Made by a program: the position numbers and the translations under genes. DNA of 64,000 nucleotides from Octadecabacter antarcticus 307 (GTDB lineage Bacteria; Pseudomonadota; Alphaproteobacteria; Rhodobacterales; Rhodobacteraceae), in NCBI RefSeq assembly GCF_000155675.2, contig NC_020911.1, forward strand, positions 3,090,501 to 3,154,500. Reading direction: 5' to 3'. Of the stretch, positions 34,380 to 43,978 are shown piece after piece (the stretch's first letter is position 1; the number at the start of each line of letters is the position of its first letter). The notes below the pieces were generated by a model, which saw only the letters and a program-made list of their open reading frames with translations, was not told the origin of the DNA and did no database searches.

Positions 34380-35667
34380 CTCTAATATGCTTGGCTGGGC
34401 CAAAGATCTGTTCCCAATCGCGCGTTCACTTACCGGCAACGGGGTGCGGCAAACTTTTGATTACCTCAAAGGCATCAATCCAGAAGTAATAACCCAGTCT
34501 TTTGAGACCGGTACGCATGTTTTTGATTGGACCATACCGCGAGAATGGAACATTGAAGACGCTTATATTGAGCACGTTGCAACAGGCGTTCGATATGCAG
34601 AGTTCAAGAGGAACAACTTGCATATACTTGGTTATTCCCTGCCGATTGATCGGCATATGGATAAGGCGGAACTCCTACCTCATATCTACACGCAAGAAGA
34701 CCAGCCTGATCTGATCCCATATGTCACCAGCTACTACAAAGATCGTTGGGGGTTTTGTATGGCGCACGATGACAAACAAACCTTACCGGATGGCGAATAC
34801 CGTGCTGTAGTGAAAAGTGCGCTCACTGATGGCGAACTGATAGTTGGCGATGCAAAAGTTCAAGGACAGCGGGACGATGAGATCATGTTTTCATCGTATA
34901 TCTGCCACCCATCGATGGCCAATAACGAGTTATCCGGCCCGGTGCTATCGATGGCGCTTTTGAAATATGTGAAAGATCATTATCCAAAACCACGTTGTTC
35001 TTATCGGTTCATTTTGGTGCCCGAAACCATCGGATCAATCGCCTATATGTCGCGCCATCTTCCTGAAATGCAGGATAGGGTGGTTTGTGGTTTTAACCTA
35101 TCGTGTGTGGGCGATGAACGCGCGTATAGCCATGTTGAAAGCCGTTACGCTAACACTCTTGCAGATAAAGCACTTTGCGCCGCACTTATCGGCTTAGATA
35201 ATGTAAGAACCTATTCGTTCCTTCAACGTGGGTCCGATGAACGTCAATATGGAGCCCCGGGAATTGATATGCCACTCTGTGGCTTTTGCCGTTCAAAGTA
35301 TGGCGAATATCCTGAGTATCACACCGATGCAGATAACTTCAACGTTGTGACACAAGCAGGACTGGATGGTGCCTTTGAAGTCATGCGGTCAGTGATTGAC
35401 GCTTTTGAGATCGGTCTCTACCCAAAGGTGCGGATTAAAGGCGAACCGCAGCTTGGCAAGCGTGGTCTGTATCCCACAATCAGCCAAAAGGGATCATACA
35501 GCAGTATCCGTACACGCATGGACTTCTTGGCTTATGCAGATGGTTCAAATACACTTTTCGACATTGCAACGCTGATCGGCGCACCTCTTTCAATGGTTTT
35601 GGATGAGGCAAGAATCATGCTGGAACATGATTTGATATCGTGCGACTCCAACAAAAATGCTTTATAA
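34372..35667 (+). CDS. DUF4910-family zinc aminopeptidase-like protein
   Basis: 431 residues from ATG 34372, 8 nt behind GAGGA. LFPIARSLTGNGVRQTFDYL is the usual family start; metal-site-like motifs follow: YICHPSMANNELSGPVLSMA, LVPETIGSIAYMSRH, and CRSKYGEYPEYHTDADN. Such M28-like proteins occur in polysaccharide or modified-peptide clusters. Cytoplasmic (no signal peptide). A C-terminal winged-helix (MDFLAYADGSNTLFDIATLI) is present. Confidence 0.7.
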   Translation: MSDSNMLGWAKDLFPIARSLTGNGVRQTFDYLKGINPEVITQSFETGTHVFDWTIPREWNIEDAYIEHVATGVRYAEFKRNNLHILGYSLPIDRHMDKAELLPHIYTQEDQPDLIPYVTSYYKDRWGFCMAHDDKQTLPDGEYRAVVKSALTDGELIVGDAKVQGQRDDEIMFSSYICHPSMANNELSGPVLSMALLKYVKDHYPKPRCSYRFILVPETIGSIAYMSRHLPEMQDRVVCGFNLSCVGDERAYSHVESRYANTLADKALCAALIGLDNVRTYSFLQRGSDERQYGAPGIDMPLCGFCRSKYGEYPEYHTDADNFNVVTQAGLDGAFEVMRSVIDAFEIGLYPKVRIKGEPQLGKRGLYPTISQKGSYSSIRTRMDFLAYADGSNTLFDIATLIGAPLSMVLDEARIMLEHDLISCDSNKNAL

Positions 35668-36150
35668 TGACTGCTGGCTGAGTAAATTCAGCCTTTTGTG
35701 TATGGAGAAATTCAAGTTTGGGTATGTAGATAAGTGTAGCTGACTAGGACACTTCAAACGCTAACAATTGAAGTAGGATCTGAATAACCAAAAAACCGCC
35801 AGCTCGAGCTCTTTGTTGAGCCTGATAGCGGCCCCTGCAAATAACATTTCGAACATCTGTAAAGTTCGCAGAGCCGCCATCCGTGCGAAGTGCAGCGAAG
35901 GTCAGCTTTCCGCCCAAAATGTGCATGGCGCAGCATCGACCGCTCTGGCCTCATGGCTGGTGTTCGTGGCATTGCGGTCACCGGTCCGCCTATGGTCTTA
36001 TTAGAACATAGTCCCGTGTCTGTGTTCGTTGCATCTGCGCCACAGTCATTTGTATCTCCCGCGATCTTCCACGGGCCTTCCACGGGCGATTTGCCAACGC
36101 CGAAAGCCACCCTAAGGTGGCTGTTAGCGCGTTGATATTGTTATGATAAT
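35668..36150. other. Non-coding right end of the integrated element
   Basis: No gene recognised. Around 35892-35920 a GCAGCGAA...CCGCCCAAAA block recurs in similar form at 33443 and 58323. Confidence 0.45.
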
Positions 36151-36196
36151 TTGGTTGCGGGAGTAGGATTTGAACCTACGACCTTCAGGTTATGAG
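36151..36196 (-). repeat. attR-like repeat: tRNA (CAU) 3' half
   Basis: Identical to 29832-29877. Here the anticodon stem can still pair (TCAGG-CTCATAA-CCTGA on the minus strand) and AGCGCC of the D-side precedes it. The expected 5' acceptor strand TGCGGGA is absent, so the tRNA is incomplete on this side too, implying a further rearrangement right of the element. Confidence 0.8.
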
Positions 36197-36247
36197 CCTG
36201 AGGCGCTATGAATTGGGATTTGGGTGCTCATTCAAAAAGAGGTTTTG

Positions 36248-37399
36248 TTACACACCCCAGGCGGTAAACGCCTTCGTCCGTTCTCCATTGTCCATCAGCC
36301 GCACCATCATCCGGTAATTCGGCATTGCGATGAGATCACGCGGTTCGACCCCGTCAAAGTGTCGGGTAAGACTGGGAGCATCCATTGGGCTGGTTCGGAA
36401 GGCAATTACTGTGCCGACGTTACCGAGGATCGAGTCCAATACATCGCCTTCGATCTGACCAAAATATTGGTTCGCCAGTGTGAGAGAAAGACCATATTTG
36501 CGCAGCTCGGACAACATTTCCACCATCGCGTCGGTAGTGAAAGAATGAAACTCATCCACATAGAGGAAAAAGGGGCGGCGCTCTGGCTCAGGGGTGCTGT
36601 GTCGACTGTAGGCGGCATGGGCCAGGCCGGATGTTATCATCCCACCCAGCACGTTGGACGTGTCACTCCCAAGCTGGCCCTTTGCGAGATTGATGATCAG
36701 GATTTGACCCTCATCCATGATCTTACGCAACCGAAGCGGGGTCTTTGGCTCACATAAGGCGCGACGCACTACAGGATGGGCCAAAAAAGCCCCGAGCTTG
36801 TTGGCAATTGGTGCCACACCATCGGCAGCATTCTTATAATTCATCGCTGGAAACTCTTTTTGCCAGAACAGTTGCACTTGTTCGTCTGTGACCTGCCTCA
36901 GGATTTTCTTGCGAAAGTCATTGTCCAGAAACATCCGCATGATGTCGCGCACATCGGTCCTCGGCTGATCCAGTAGCGCCAGTATCGAATAGCGCAAAAG
37001 ATGTTCCATACGGGCACCCCAGGCATCCGCCCATTGCTTCTTCAGTGTGTCGATCAATCCAGATGCAATCAGGGGCCGGAACCTCTCCGAAGCGCGTGTC
37101 ATTGGGTTGTAACCGTAAGGACAGTCAGGATCGGCAACATTCCAAATGACCGCATCCTCTGGCGAAACTTGCGCAATCTGCTTTGCCAAATCGCCATGCG
37201 GATCAATCAGACAAAACCCGTGGCCTTGGCGCATATCTTGGCGCATCAGGTTGCCCATCAGCGTGGATTTTCCAGTCCCAGTCTGGCCCAGGATGTAAAT
37301 ATGCTGAAGTCGGTCAGTGAGGCGAATACCGAATGGTTTGTTGCCACGTCGGCTAAAGGCGGTGCCAATCATGGTGACGCTGTGCGGGTTCCATATCAT
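36248..37399 (-). CDS. TraD/VirD4-like conjugative ATPase (TraM-recognition type)
   Basis: 383 residues. Walker A YILGQTGTGKSTL, then FCLIDPHGDLAKQI, Walker B-like RPFFLYVDEFHSF and LTLANQYFGQIEGDV. Close to the small helicase-like ATPases encoded on plasmids and ICEs beside replication-relaxation proteins. The stop lies just after RTKAFTAWGV, about where relatives end or slightly short. Start uncertain: ATG 37399 or 37369, neither with a strong ribosome site. Likely handles DNA during transfer. Confidence 0.72.
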   Translation of the reverse strand: MIWNPHSVTMIGTAFSRRGNKPFGIRLTDRLQHIYILGQTGTGKSTLMGNLMRQDMRQGHGFCLIDPHGDLAKQIAQVSPEDAVIWNVADPDCPYGYNPMTRASERFRPLIASGLIDTLKKQWADAWGARMEHLLRYSILALLDQPRTDVRDIMRMFLDNDFRKKILRQVTDEQVQLFWQKEFPAMNYKNAADGVAPIANKLGAFLAHPVVRRALCEPKTPLRLRKIMDEGQILIINLAKGQLGSDTSNVLGGMITSGLAHAAYSRHSTPEPERRPFFLYVDEFHSFTTDAMVEMLSELRKYGLSLTLANQYFGQIEGDVLDSILGNVGTVIAFRTSPMDAPSLTRHFDGVEPRDLIAMPNYRMMVRLMDNGERTKAFTAWGV

Positions 37400-37606
37400 G
37401 CCGCAAGTATGACGCTCGCTACCAAAGTAGAATACACTGCCTCCCGTGGCATTTTGGAGGTTGTCGTATCTGCAATGCAGGGGGGCTTTGTGCATCTAGG
37501 TCATCTGATAGTTTAGATACAGATCAGTTCATTGATCCCACGAATCTCCTTTCGAGGGGTGCGCCTGAAATTGTTTCGGGCGGCCACCCTACGCAAGGAG
37601 AACAAC

Positions 37607-38140
37607 ATGGGGCTTCAACAGAATATAGAGATTGAAAACCTGGTCGGAGCATACCCAATGTGCGGTAAATGCGGCCAAACCCAAATTGTACGGGATGCTT
37701 GGGCATACTGGAGCTTGCTAACACGTAGCTGGACCCTAAAGACTGTCTTTGACGGATTTTCCTGTGACAACTGCGGGGGTGAAGTCACGCCCATTTGGAA
37801 AGTCGACAAAACCTTCCGTTTGAAACGGATCGTTCGGCTCAATGATGCTTTGCGACGGGGCCAAGATAAGCACAATACCGTTGTGATTACAGCTGGCCTC
37901 CAACAATTTGGCGAAGCGTATCTGGCAAGCGTCTGCCAAGCAGTTGCTGGCTTTGATCAGTTCTGCGAGGCCAACGATCCTCACCAGGAGCATGACTTTG
38001 GCGCAATCACCATCGACGGGACAAAGTTGTTCTGGAAGATCGACTATTTCAACCTCGAGATGAACGCTCACTCTTTGGACAAGGCCAATGAGGATATCAC
38101 TCACCGGGTCCTGACGATCATGCTGGCGAGTGAGTATTGA
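37607..38140 (+). CDS. DUF3768 protein with zinc-ribbon-like N-terminus
   Basis: 177 residues from ATG 37607 behind AAGGAG. Two CxxC pairs near the start (CGKCGQTQIV and FSCDNCGGE) suggest a zinc ribbon. The DUF3768 core reads NTVVITAGLQQFGEAYLASV, then EANDPHQEHDFGAITIDG and KIDYFNLEMNAHS, ending RVLTIMLASEY. Widespread on alphaproteobacterial plasmids; function unknown. Confidence 0.8.
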   Translation: MGLQQNIEIENLVGAYPMCGKCGQTQIVRDAWAYWSLLTRSWTLKTVFDGFSCDNCGGEVTPIWKVDKTFRLKRIVRLNDALRRGQDKHNTVVITAGLQQFGEAYLASVCQAVAGFDQFCEANDPHQEHDFGAITIDGTKLFWKIDYFNLEMNAHSLDKANEDITHRVLTIMLASEY

Positions 38141-38183
38141 CGCCGCGTGACAAACGCTCACTTTTCAAACTGAAAAGGAAGAG

Positions 38184-38483
38184 GTGTTCCGCATTGCTAC
38201 GCGGGCCCTGCCGAAATGGTTTGCGGACGAGATTGCCATCGGGATGACAGACACTGCGCTGACATCCGCGCTTGAACAAGTCCTTGGGATCTTCGGTGGC
38301 AGTTGCGGGCCAGGCCGTCTGGACGTCGCGCATCAGGCGGCGGGCCTGAAAATCTGGGGTGGGTGGCGTTTCTTGAACCTCCGGACAGAGACACCACCCT
38401 TTTCAGGCGCAAAGACCCTTGCCATGGCACGGCACATCTACGGGATACCCGACCCAGACGATGAGCAGATGGCGTTGTTTTGA
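38184..38483 (+). CDS. Small unknown plasmid-type protein
   Basis: 99 residues from a GTG at 38184, with GGAAGA just upstream and 43 bp after the DUF3768 gene. Pattern TRALPKWFADEIAIGMTDTA and GPGRLDVAHQAAGLKIWGGW is not assigned. A terminator follows. Confidence 0.5.
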   Translation: MFRIATRALPKWFADEIAIGMTDTALTSALEQVLGIFGGSCGPGRLDVAHQAAGLKIWGGWRFLNLRTETPPFSGAKTLAMARHIYGIPDPDDEQMALF

Positions 38484-38490
38484 GTGACTG

Positions 38491-38518
38491 GCCTGTCCCA
38501 ATTGGGGCAGGCTTTTTC
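38491..38518 (+). terminator. Rho-independent terminator
   Basis: GCCTGTCCC and GGGGCAGGC pair around AATT, followed by a T-run. Closes the DUF3768 transcription unit. Confidence 0.75.
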
Positions 38519-38649
38519 TTTTGATGTTCGACGCGAACGCCGCACCTACCGTTCCGATATGTTCGGTTCGTCCGTAAGCGTATTAGCCACTTATCTTCGA
38601 TTCTGATTATCCGAACTCTGCACCGCTTGGTAGTTGCAACGCATGCAAT

Positions 38650-40269
38650 TCAAGGGGTGTAGGACTGAGATCGGCTGCAAGGCATAACCAACTCACATCC
38701 TTTCACGCTCCCAGTGTGTCGCAGCATAATATCGCTCAACTGAGCCACCAGGTCCTTGATCGTTGGCTCCCGCAACGTCTCAGATAGATCATCAAGTTGT
38801 CGTATCTGGGTCGCCGTGAGGGTTCGAGAAGTGGGCCGACATGGTGCACCAACGGGGGCAGCTAAGATAGAATGCCCTGCACCAAGCCAATTTGACGGCT
38901 CAAAACATACTGACTTTGAGGCTACTGTGCGGTTCGAGGTCGCCAAACGAACAAACATGCGTTTTTCTTCTGGATTTGCGGTCTGGTAAAGCGGGGCAAG
39001 GTTTTTTACCAGTTCGAGGAATTTCTTGAGATAGATGTACTCAGCTTCCTTTCCAGCGCTGTCTTTTTGGCTCTCCTTAATGCGCCTAATATCGAAGTTG
39101 AGGCCTGCCTTTTTTCTGGAATAGGCCTCGTTGTCGATCAGCCCTTCGATTAGCGCGTTCATCAGGTTGTCTAATCGCACCTCAAGCTTGCCGAGCTGCA
39201 TCTTGAGCGACGCCGCTTCGTCATGTTGATCTTGCCGGCCAACCTTCCAAGCCTCCAATTCATTAACCAACTCGGCAAAGGATTTTGGGCAAATGTTGCT
39301 TCTTTCAAATTCTGAGAATGCAGCCTGCTCAATCACTTCTTCACGGATGCCTTTGGTCGGACAGTCCAGCGTATGGCAACGATAGTACACATTCCCTTTC
39401 TGCCGTTCGGCGATCATCGCGAACAAACACAGGCCGCATTTAAACAAGCCCCTGTACGTATGCATGTGCCGGGTAGTCTTTTTTCCGCATTTCCCGGCCT
39501 TCATGTCCTGTACCCGCTGGAACAGCGAAGTTGAGATCAGCGGCTCGTGGATCCCGTCATAGGTATCTCCGGTACACTTGATCCTTATCATGCCAGTGTA
39601 AAACGGGTTTGAGAGAATGGTCTCAATCCCATGGCGGGATAAAACGCCACCGCTGTGGTTTCTGAGCCCACGCGTGCTCATCTCAGCATGCAATGAACGA
39701 ATGCCGTGATTTCCCATCCTGTAGAGCTCAAACATTTCTTGGATCAGTGGCGCTTTTGAGGGGTCTGGTATCTTGGCTTTGCCACGACCTTGATCAAGGT
39801 ATCCGATTGGTGCCCGAAACGGATAGAGCCCCTGTTTCAAGCGGCCGCGCAGACCTTTCTTAGCCTCTTCTCGCAGATTACGGATATAATCTGATGCGAT
39901 CACTGCTTGGATGTCCGCTGTCAGCCGACCACCTCGAGATTGGAAATCCAGGCTTTCGGTGACAAAGTGGATGACAACGCCCTGATCTGATAATTCACCA
40001 ATTTTAGCCCAGTCTCGAAAATTGCGCGCGGAGCGATCGATCTTGTGGACGATCAACCCATCAGCCTTGTGATTACTGAGATCGCGGATGATGGCATCAA
40101 AGATCGGTCGCCCAGATTTGGCAGCGGTTTCTTTTTCCTCAAACCAGCGCGATATCGTCAGCCCATGCTTTTCAGCGTAGCGGGCAATTTCTTCTTTTTG
40201 GACCTCCAAGGAAACCCCTTCGCCTTGTTTGGCGGTGGATACGCGGGTGTATCCAAAACATGTGGTCAT
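38650..40269 (-). CDS. Large serine recombinase
   Basis: 539 residues. Resolvase domain with the nucleophile Ser11 (FGYTRVSTAKQGEGVSLEVQ), IVHKIDRSARNFRDW and the recombinase domain (LRGRLKQGLYPFRAPIGYLD). The zinc beta-ribbon cysteines are FKCGLC and YYRCHTLDC, and a coiled coil follows (SLKMQLGKLEVRLDNLMNAL). Probably integrates or excises part of this plasmid-like segment. Its own att sites were not identified. Confidence 0.88.
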   Translation of the reverse strand: MTTCFGYTRVSTAKQGEGVSLEVQKEEIARYAEKHGLTISRWFEEKETAAKSGRPIFDAIIRDLSNHKADGLIVHKIDRSARNFRDWAKIGELSDQGVVIHFVTESLDFQSRGGRLTADIQAVIASDYIRNLREEAKKGLRGRLKQGLYPFRAPIGYLDQGRGKAKIPDPSKAPLIQEMFELYRMGNHGIRSLHAEMSTRGLRNHSGGVLSRHGIETILSNPFYTGMIRIKCTGDTYDGIHEPLISTSLFQRVQDMKAGKCGKKTTRHMHTYRGLFKCGLCLFAMIAERQKGNVYYRCHTLDCPTKGIREEVIEQAAFSEFERSNICPKSFAELVNELEAWKVGRQDQHDEAASLKMQLGKLEVRLDNLMNALIEGLIDNEAYSRKKAGLNFDIRRIKESQKDSAGKEAEYIYLKKFLELVKNLAPLYQTANPEEKRMFVRLATSNRTVASKSVCFEPSNWLGAGHSILAAPVGAPCRPTSRTLTATQIRQLDDLSETLREPTIKDLVAQLSDIMLRHTGSVKGCELVMPCSRSQSYTP

Positions 40270-40281
40270 ATGTGGTTTACG

Positions 40282-40431
40282 TTAAACTCTGGTAATAGTG
40301 CCGCTTTCTTCCAGTTCCGGCGGCTCATCGATCTCATCGTCGGGCCACGGCCAAGTGTCTTCACGCTCCATGCGCTCGAAGATGCGTTTGCACAGCTCGA
40401 TGAATTGTTCAAAGCGTTGTTCTTCAGTCAT
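40282..40431 (-). CDS. 49-residue acidic protein in front of recombinase
   Basis: MTEEQRFEQFIELCKRIFER, MEREDTWPWPDDEIDEPPEL and EESGTITRV; stop 12 bp before the recombinase start on the same strand. I know near-identical small proteins upstream of serine recombinases in Rhodobacterales, so it is probably real. Role unknown. Confidence 0.6.
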   Translation of the reverse strand: MTEEQRFEQFIELCKRIFERMEREDTWPWPDDEIDEPPELEESGTITRV

Positions 40432-40893
40432 AGCCCAAGAATACGGGCAGATGTCGGCGTCGCATACACCGACTTAGATGCGAGGACGGCAACTCAGATC
40501 GTTGACTTAGACAATGAGGGTTTGAAGCTGGTTAGGCGGCCTGCCCGCCGTTCGGCTCCATTACATATTCTACCGAGTCTTTGGCAAAGAGTCATCTTTG
40601 GTGCGTGGCAAGCTTGGAGCTAGTTGTCATCCATGCACTTTAGGTCCTGTAGCATGTGCCCTGCAATCGGCTAAGATTTCTTCTGAAAACCTTAACGCTC
40701 CAGAACAACTGCCTGCTCTGATTCCTGGCGTTCGGAATGGTTTCACCATTCCAAAACCAAACCGAACGCCAAGGGAGATCGGAGTAGGTAAGGCCGTTTG
40801 GGATGGTTGCCATTTTTGAATCTGGGCAGGGCTTTGCGATCTCTCCACTTGCTGTAAACTGGGGACATACCAGCTTCACATAAGTTCTTTTTT
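40432..40893. other. Intergenic region with hairpin
   Basis: No gene recognised. A two-part hairpin lies at 40726-40771: TGGCGTTCGG pairs with CCGAACGCCA, and inside it GGAATGG (40734-40740) pairs with CCATTCC (40746-40752). Confidence 0.45.
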
Positions 40894-41244
40894 ATGATTC
40901 AGGAATTTACTCTCGACCTGAGAGCTGCCCGGCGAAATTCGGGCCTCAGACAGGTTGACTGCGCTCACCTCATGGGCGTCAACAAAACCAAAATCTCAAA
41001 CCTTGAGAATGGCCGACAGCGCCCAAGTGTGCGCGACATCTGCACCTTGTCGATGATCTATGGCCGCAGCTTCGAAAGTCTCTTTGCCGGGATATTTGAT
41101 GAGGTCAAAGCGGATGTCTTTTGTCACCTTACGGATCTACCAGAGCCGCAAGAGCACTATGGCCCCGCAAACAACAGGAACCGGACATTGGACGGCCTGA
41201 GAGCACGTTTGGAAGGTAGTAACAGCGAGGTCTATGACGACTGA
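40894..41244 (+). CDS. XRE-family HTH regulator
   Basis: 116 residues. HTH_3 domain near the N-terminus: LRAARRNSGLRQVDCAHLMG then VNKTKISNLENGRQRPSVRD. Overlaps the next gene by 11 bp. Confidence 0.8.
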   Translation: MIQEFTLDLRAARRNSGLRQVDCAHLMGVNKTKISNLENGRQRPSVRDICTLSMIYGRSFESLFAGIFDEVKADVFCHLTDLPEPQEHYGPANNRNRTLDGLRARLEGSNSEVYDD

Positions 41245-41695
41245 GCGAAAACGCGTTCTCGCTATTGCCGTTGCCTCCGGCAAAGTGGCTTACGTTTTTC
41301 TGATCGATGGCAAACTGAAGGACTGGCATTGTTCACGGGCGGCAAGCCTGTCAGCCCCGAAGGGCCGATCCCTGTTTCGCAGAGCAGTGGCGCGATTTGA
41401 GCCGAGTTTAGTCGTGACTGAGGACCCGTTCAAACCAACGCGCAAATCGGGGATCTCACTCGAGGTTCTTAATGCCCTGGTGCAGGAATTGACCGACAGC
41501 GCCACTCCGCATCATCTGGTTCAACGCGACCAGCAGTTTGCCAATAAATATCACGAAGCTCAGTCCCTCGCCAAACGCTTTCCCGCCATCGCGCCCTGGT
41601 TGCCTAAAACCCCAAAGATCTGGGAAGCAGAGCCCGTGAGTGCCATTTACTTCGAGGCACTCTCAATGGCGGCTCTAATCATAGATGACGGCTAA
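41234..41695 (+). CDS. RuvC/RNase H-fold-like protein
   Basis: 153 residues. RVLAIAVASGKVAYVFLIDG and PSLVVTEDPFKPTRKSG look like the first and later strands of an RNase H-like fold with acidic residues. Coupled to the XRE gene by overlap. Activity unproven. Confidence 0.5.
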   Translation: MTTERKRVLAIAVASGKVAYVFLIDGKLKDWHCSRAASLSAPKGRSLFRRAVARFEPSLVVTEDPFKPTRKSGISLEVLNALVQELTDSATPHHLVQRDQQFANKYHEAQSLAKRFPAIAPWLPKTPKIWEAEPVSAIYFEALSMAALIIDDG

Positions 41696-41972
41696 GTCCT
41701 GTGGGACGCCAATCTCAGCATGATGCTCGCCGCACATATTGGATGCGATCGCAATAATACGTCGCCATTCGTTAGGTGCGCCTGACCTGTCTAGGAAATC
41801 GACCCAAGTCGAGCATCAGAAGCTATATGGTTAAAAATGGCCAGACATAATTCTTCTTTTAATCATAATTACAATGTGTTGCGGCACTTTTAACCGCTTG
41901 ACGAATTCGCGCGCTTTCCACAATAATGGTATCATCACGTGCAGTTGTTCCTCACAAAAATCGGAGACTGCA

Positions 41973-42572
41973 ATGACACGCGATATATACGCTGAAGTCA
42001 CCAATGCGTTGGTGGCATCCATCGAATCTGCCCCCGGAAGACCAATCATGCCCTGGAACCGGACTGGCACAAATGAGGTTCCGAGTAACATCGCCTCTGG
42101 CGCTGAATACAGCGGTGTAAACATCATCAACCTCTGGGTCACAGCCCGGGTGCACGGGTTCACAACCGGCACTTGGGGTACGTTTCGGCAGTGGCGCGAG
42201 AAAGGCGCGTCGGTGCAGAAGGGGCAGAAATCGAGCGCTGTTATCTTTTACAAACAGGTGACGAGAGAACGCACTGATGATGAAAATGAGACCTACGGCG
42301 TGTTGAAATACTTCAATGTCTTCAACGCCGGTCAGGTGGACGGGTATGACCCGCTCACGTTGGCGGGTTCTAACGAGCCGGTTGAACGTATCGCGGTGAT
42401 CGATGCGGTGATTGCAAAAGCCGACGCAGACATTCGGGAGGCTGGTGCGCAAGCATATTACAGCCCAACCGATGATCAGATCACCATGCCAGAGAGCCAG
42501 CGGTTTTTTGATACCGCCTCCGGCACGCGCAACGAAAACTACTATGCCGTGTTGCTGCATGAACTGACGCAT
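41973..42572 (+). pseudogene. ardC: ArdC antirestriction protein, N-terminal part (split)
   Basis: First 200 codons of an ArdC-type protein: DIYAEVTNALVASIESAPGR, the ssDNA-binding ArdC_N region (GVNIINLWVTARVHGFTTGT), then the metallopeptidase helix with HELTH. The RIT element enters right after that zinc motif. The remainder is at 46031-46279; joining CAT 42572 to TGG 46031 restores HELTH-WTGHPSRCNRDLRNRFG in frame. Confidence 0.88.
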
Positions 42573-42597
42573 AATGCCGAGCTTCGGATTATGCCGC
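42569..42597. repeat. RIT element left inverted repeat
   Basis: 29 bp from GCATAATGCCGAGC to ATGCCGC; matches the reverse complement of 45972-46000 with one mismatch. Confidence 0.85.
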
Positions 42598-42730
42598 ACT
42601 TGTTCAGGCGAGGTCTTGTTTCCTGCGGTTTTTGTCGTTTTCCGGCTGCATAAGACTGCAGCTCAGAACCGCCATGTAAGCGTGGCGATCTGCCATAGGT
42701 GCAACCTTCAACCATATGAAGGAAACACTC

Positions 42731-43978
42731 ATGGAAAATGATACGCACCCAGACCAAACGACGAAGCGGAAACTGAAAGCTGGCAGCCATGCCGGTCGCT
42801 TTGCCTTACAGATCGAGGCTGAGGGGTACAGTCTCCGTTCCATTGCCAATTACAGAACCACAGCCGAGGCGTTTTGGGCGGCGATGCTGGCAATAAATCT
42901 CCGTCCTGCTGACCTGATCGATGATCGTATGGACCAACTGGCGACGCCGATCATCAATGCGGCTTCTGCGAAAGACCAAAAGCACTGTCGGTACCGCATC
43001 AATCGGTTCAGGGACTACTTCATTGAAAACGCAGGCGCTCCGCCACGCTCAGAACCGGCGCTCGACATGTTTCCGAGGGCAGTTCTGAAAAGGGAATACG
43101 AAACCTATCTTCGCAGTCAGCGCGGCTTATCACAGGACACGATCTATCACTGCCTGCGGTTTTGCGACCGGTTCCTGACCGCGAAGTTCGGCACCGGTTT
43201 GGGTGAACTGAATACGATCAAACCCGGCGACATCACCGGGTTCATCCTTCGACTGCGGGAGGCGCAAAATGCGCCGCGCGACAAGACAGGTCCGTCACAT
43301 CTGCGTAACCTCTTCCAGTTCCTGTTCTGGAGCGGCAAAACAGAGCGTAATCTGAGCAATGCTGTGCCGAAAGCTCGACAGCCCAAGTCGACCGGCATCC
43401 CGAGATATCTGGAGCCGGAACAGGTCAACCGGCTCATTGAGGTGGTGCGCGAGCACCGGAAAACGGGCCGTCGGAACTATGCAATGCTGATGCTCATCGC
43501 CCGCCTCGGTCTTCGAGCGCCGGAAGTTACTGCGATAGAGCTGGATGATATCGATTGGCGCGCGGGCGAAATTTTGATCCGAGGCAAACGACAGCTGCAT
43601 GATCGTATGCCAATGCCGTCAGAGGTTGGCGAGGCAATTGTGGACTACATTCAGAATGAGCGACGGGGGCCAGAACGCGCGTTGTTTGTGTCAGTGAAGC
43701 CACCATTGAAGAGGTTCAAGGATGCTCAGATCCTGCGCTGGATATTGCGAGATGCCTATGACGCGACTGGTATTAGCCCTCCGCAGGCCTATATCGGCAC
43801 GCACATTTTGAGACACAGCCTTGCGACTGACATGTTGCGAAAGGGTGCATCGCTCGACGAGATTGGGGATGTGCTACGTCACCGATCTGCGATGACCACG
43901 ACCATCTATGCGCAACATGATGTCGATGCCTTGCGCACAATCTCGCGTCCCTGGCCGACGGCGGAGGAAGTGCAATGA
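42731..43978 (+). CDS. RIT tyrosine recombinase A
   Basis: 415 residues from ATG 42731 (AAGGA 8 nt upstream). Core-binding domain then the catalytic domain: Arg in LMLIARLGLRAPEVTAIELD, GTHILRHSLATDM, DVLRHRSAMTTTIYAQHD with the Tyr. Overlaps gene B by 4 bp (ATGA). Confidence 0.87.
   Translation: MENDTHPDQTTKRKLKAGSHAGRFALQIEAEGYSLRSIANYRTTAEAFWAAMLAINLRPADLIDDRMDQLATPIINAASAKDQKHCRYRINRFRDYFIENAGAPPRSEPALDMFPRAVLKREYETYLRSQRGLSQDTIYHCLRFCDRFLTAKFGTGLGELNTIKPGDITGFILRLREAQNAPRDKTGPSHLRNLFQFLFWSGKTERNLSNAVPKARQPKSTGIPRYLEPEQVNRLIEVVREHRKTGRRNYAMLMLIARLGLRAPEVTAIELDDIDWRAGEILIRGKRQLHDRMPMPSEVGEAIVDYIQNERRGPERALFVSVKPPLKRFKDAQILRWILRDAYDATGISPPQAYIGTHILRHSLATDMLRKGASLDEIGDVLRHRSAMTTTIYAQHDVDALRTISRPWPTAEEVQ

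Larger units (their letters stand above)
29832..36196. mobile_element. Integrated genetic element bounded by tRNA-derived direct repeats
   Basis: Two identical 46-bp repeats (29832-29877 and 36151-36196) equal the 3' half of a tRNA with a CAU anticodon. A P4-type integrase gene lies just inside the left repeat, followed by an AlpA-like regulator, a winged-helix protein, an acetyltransferase and a peptidase. Integration into tRNA 3' ends with the integrase next to one end is the standard layout. Confidence 0.8.

Noticed and set aside
40045..40623. A 192-codon rightward ORF opposite the recombinase start
   Set aside because: Its first two thirds are the complement of the serine recombinase and the 49-residue gene; the last part is not recognisable.
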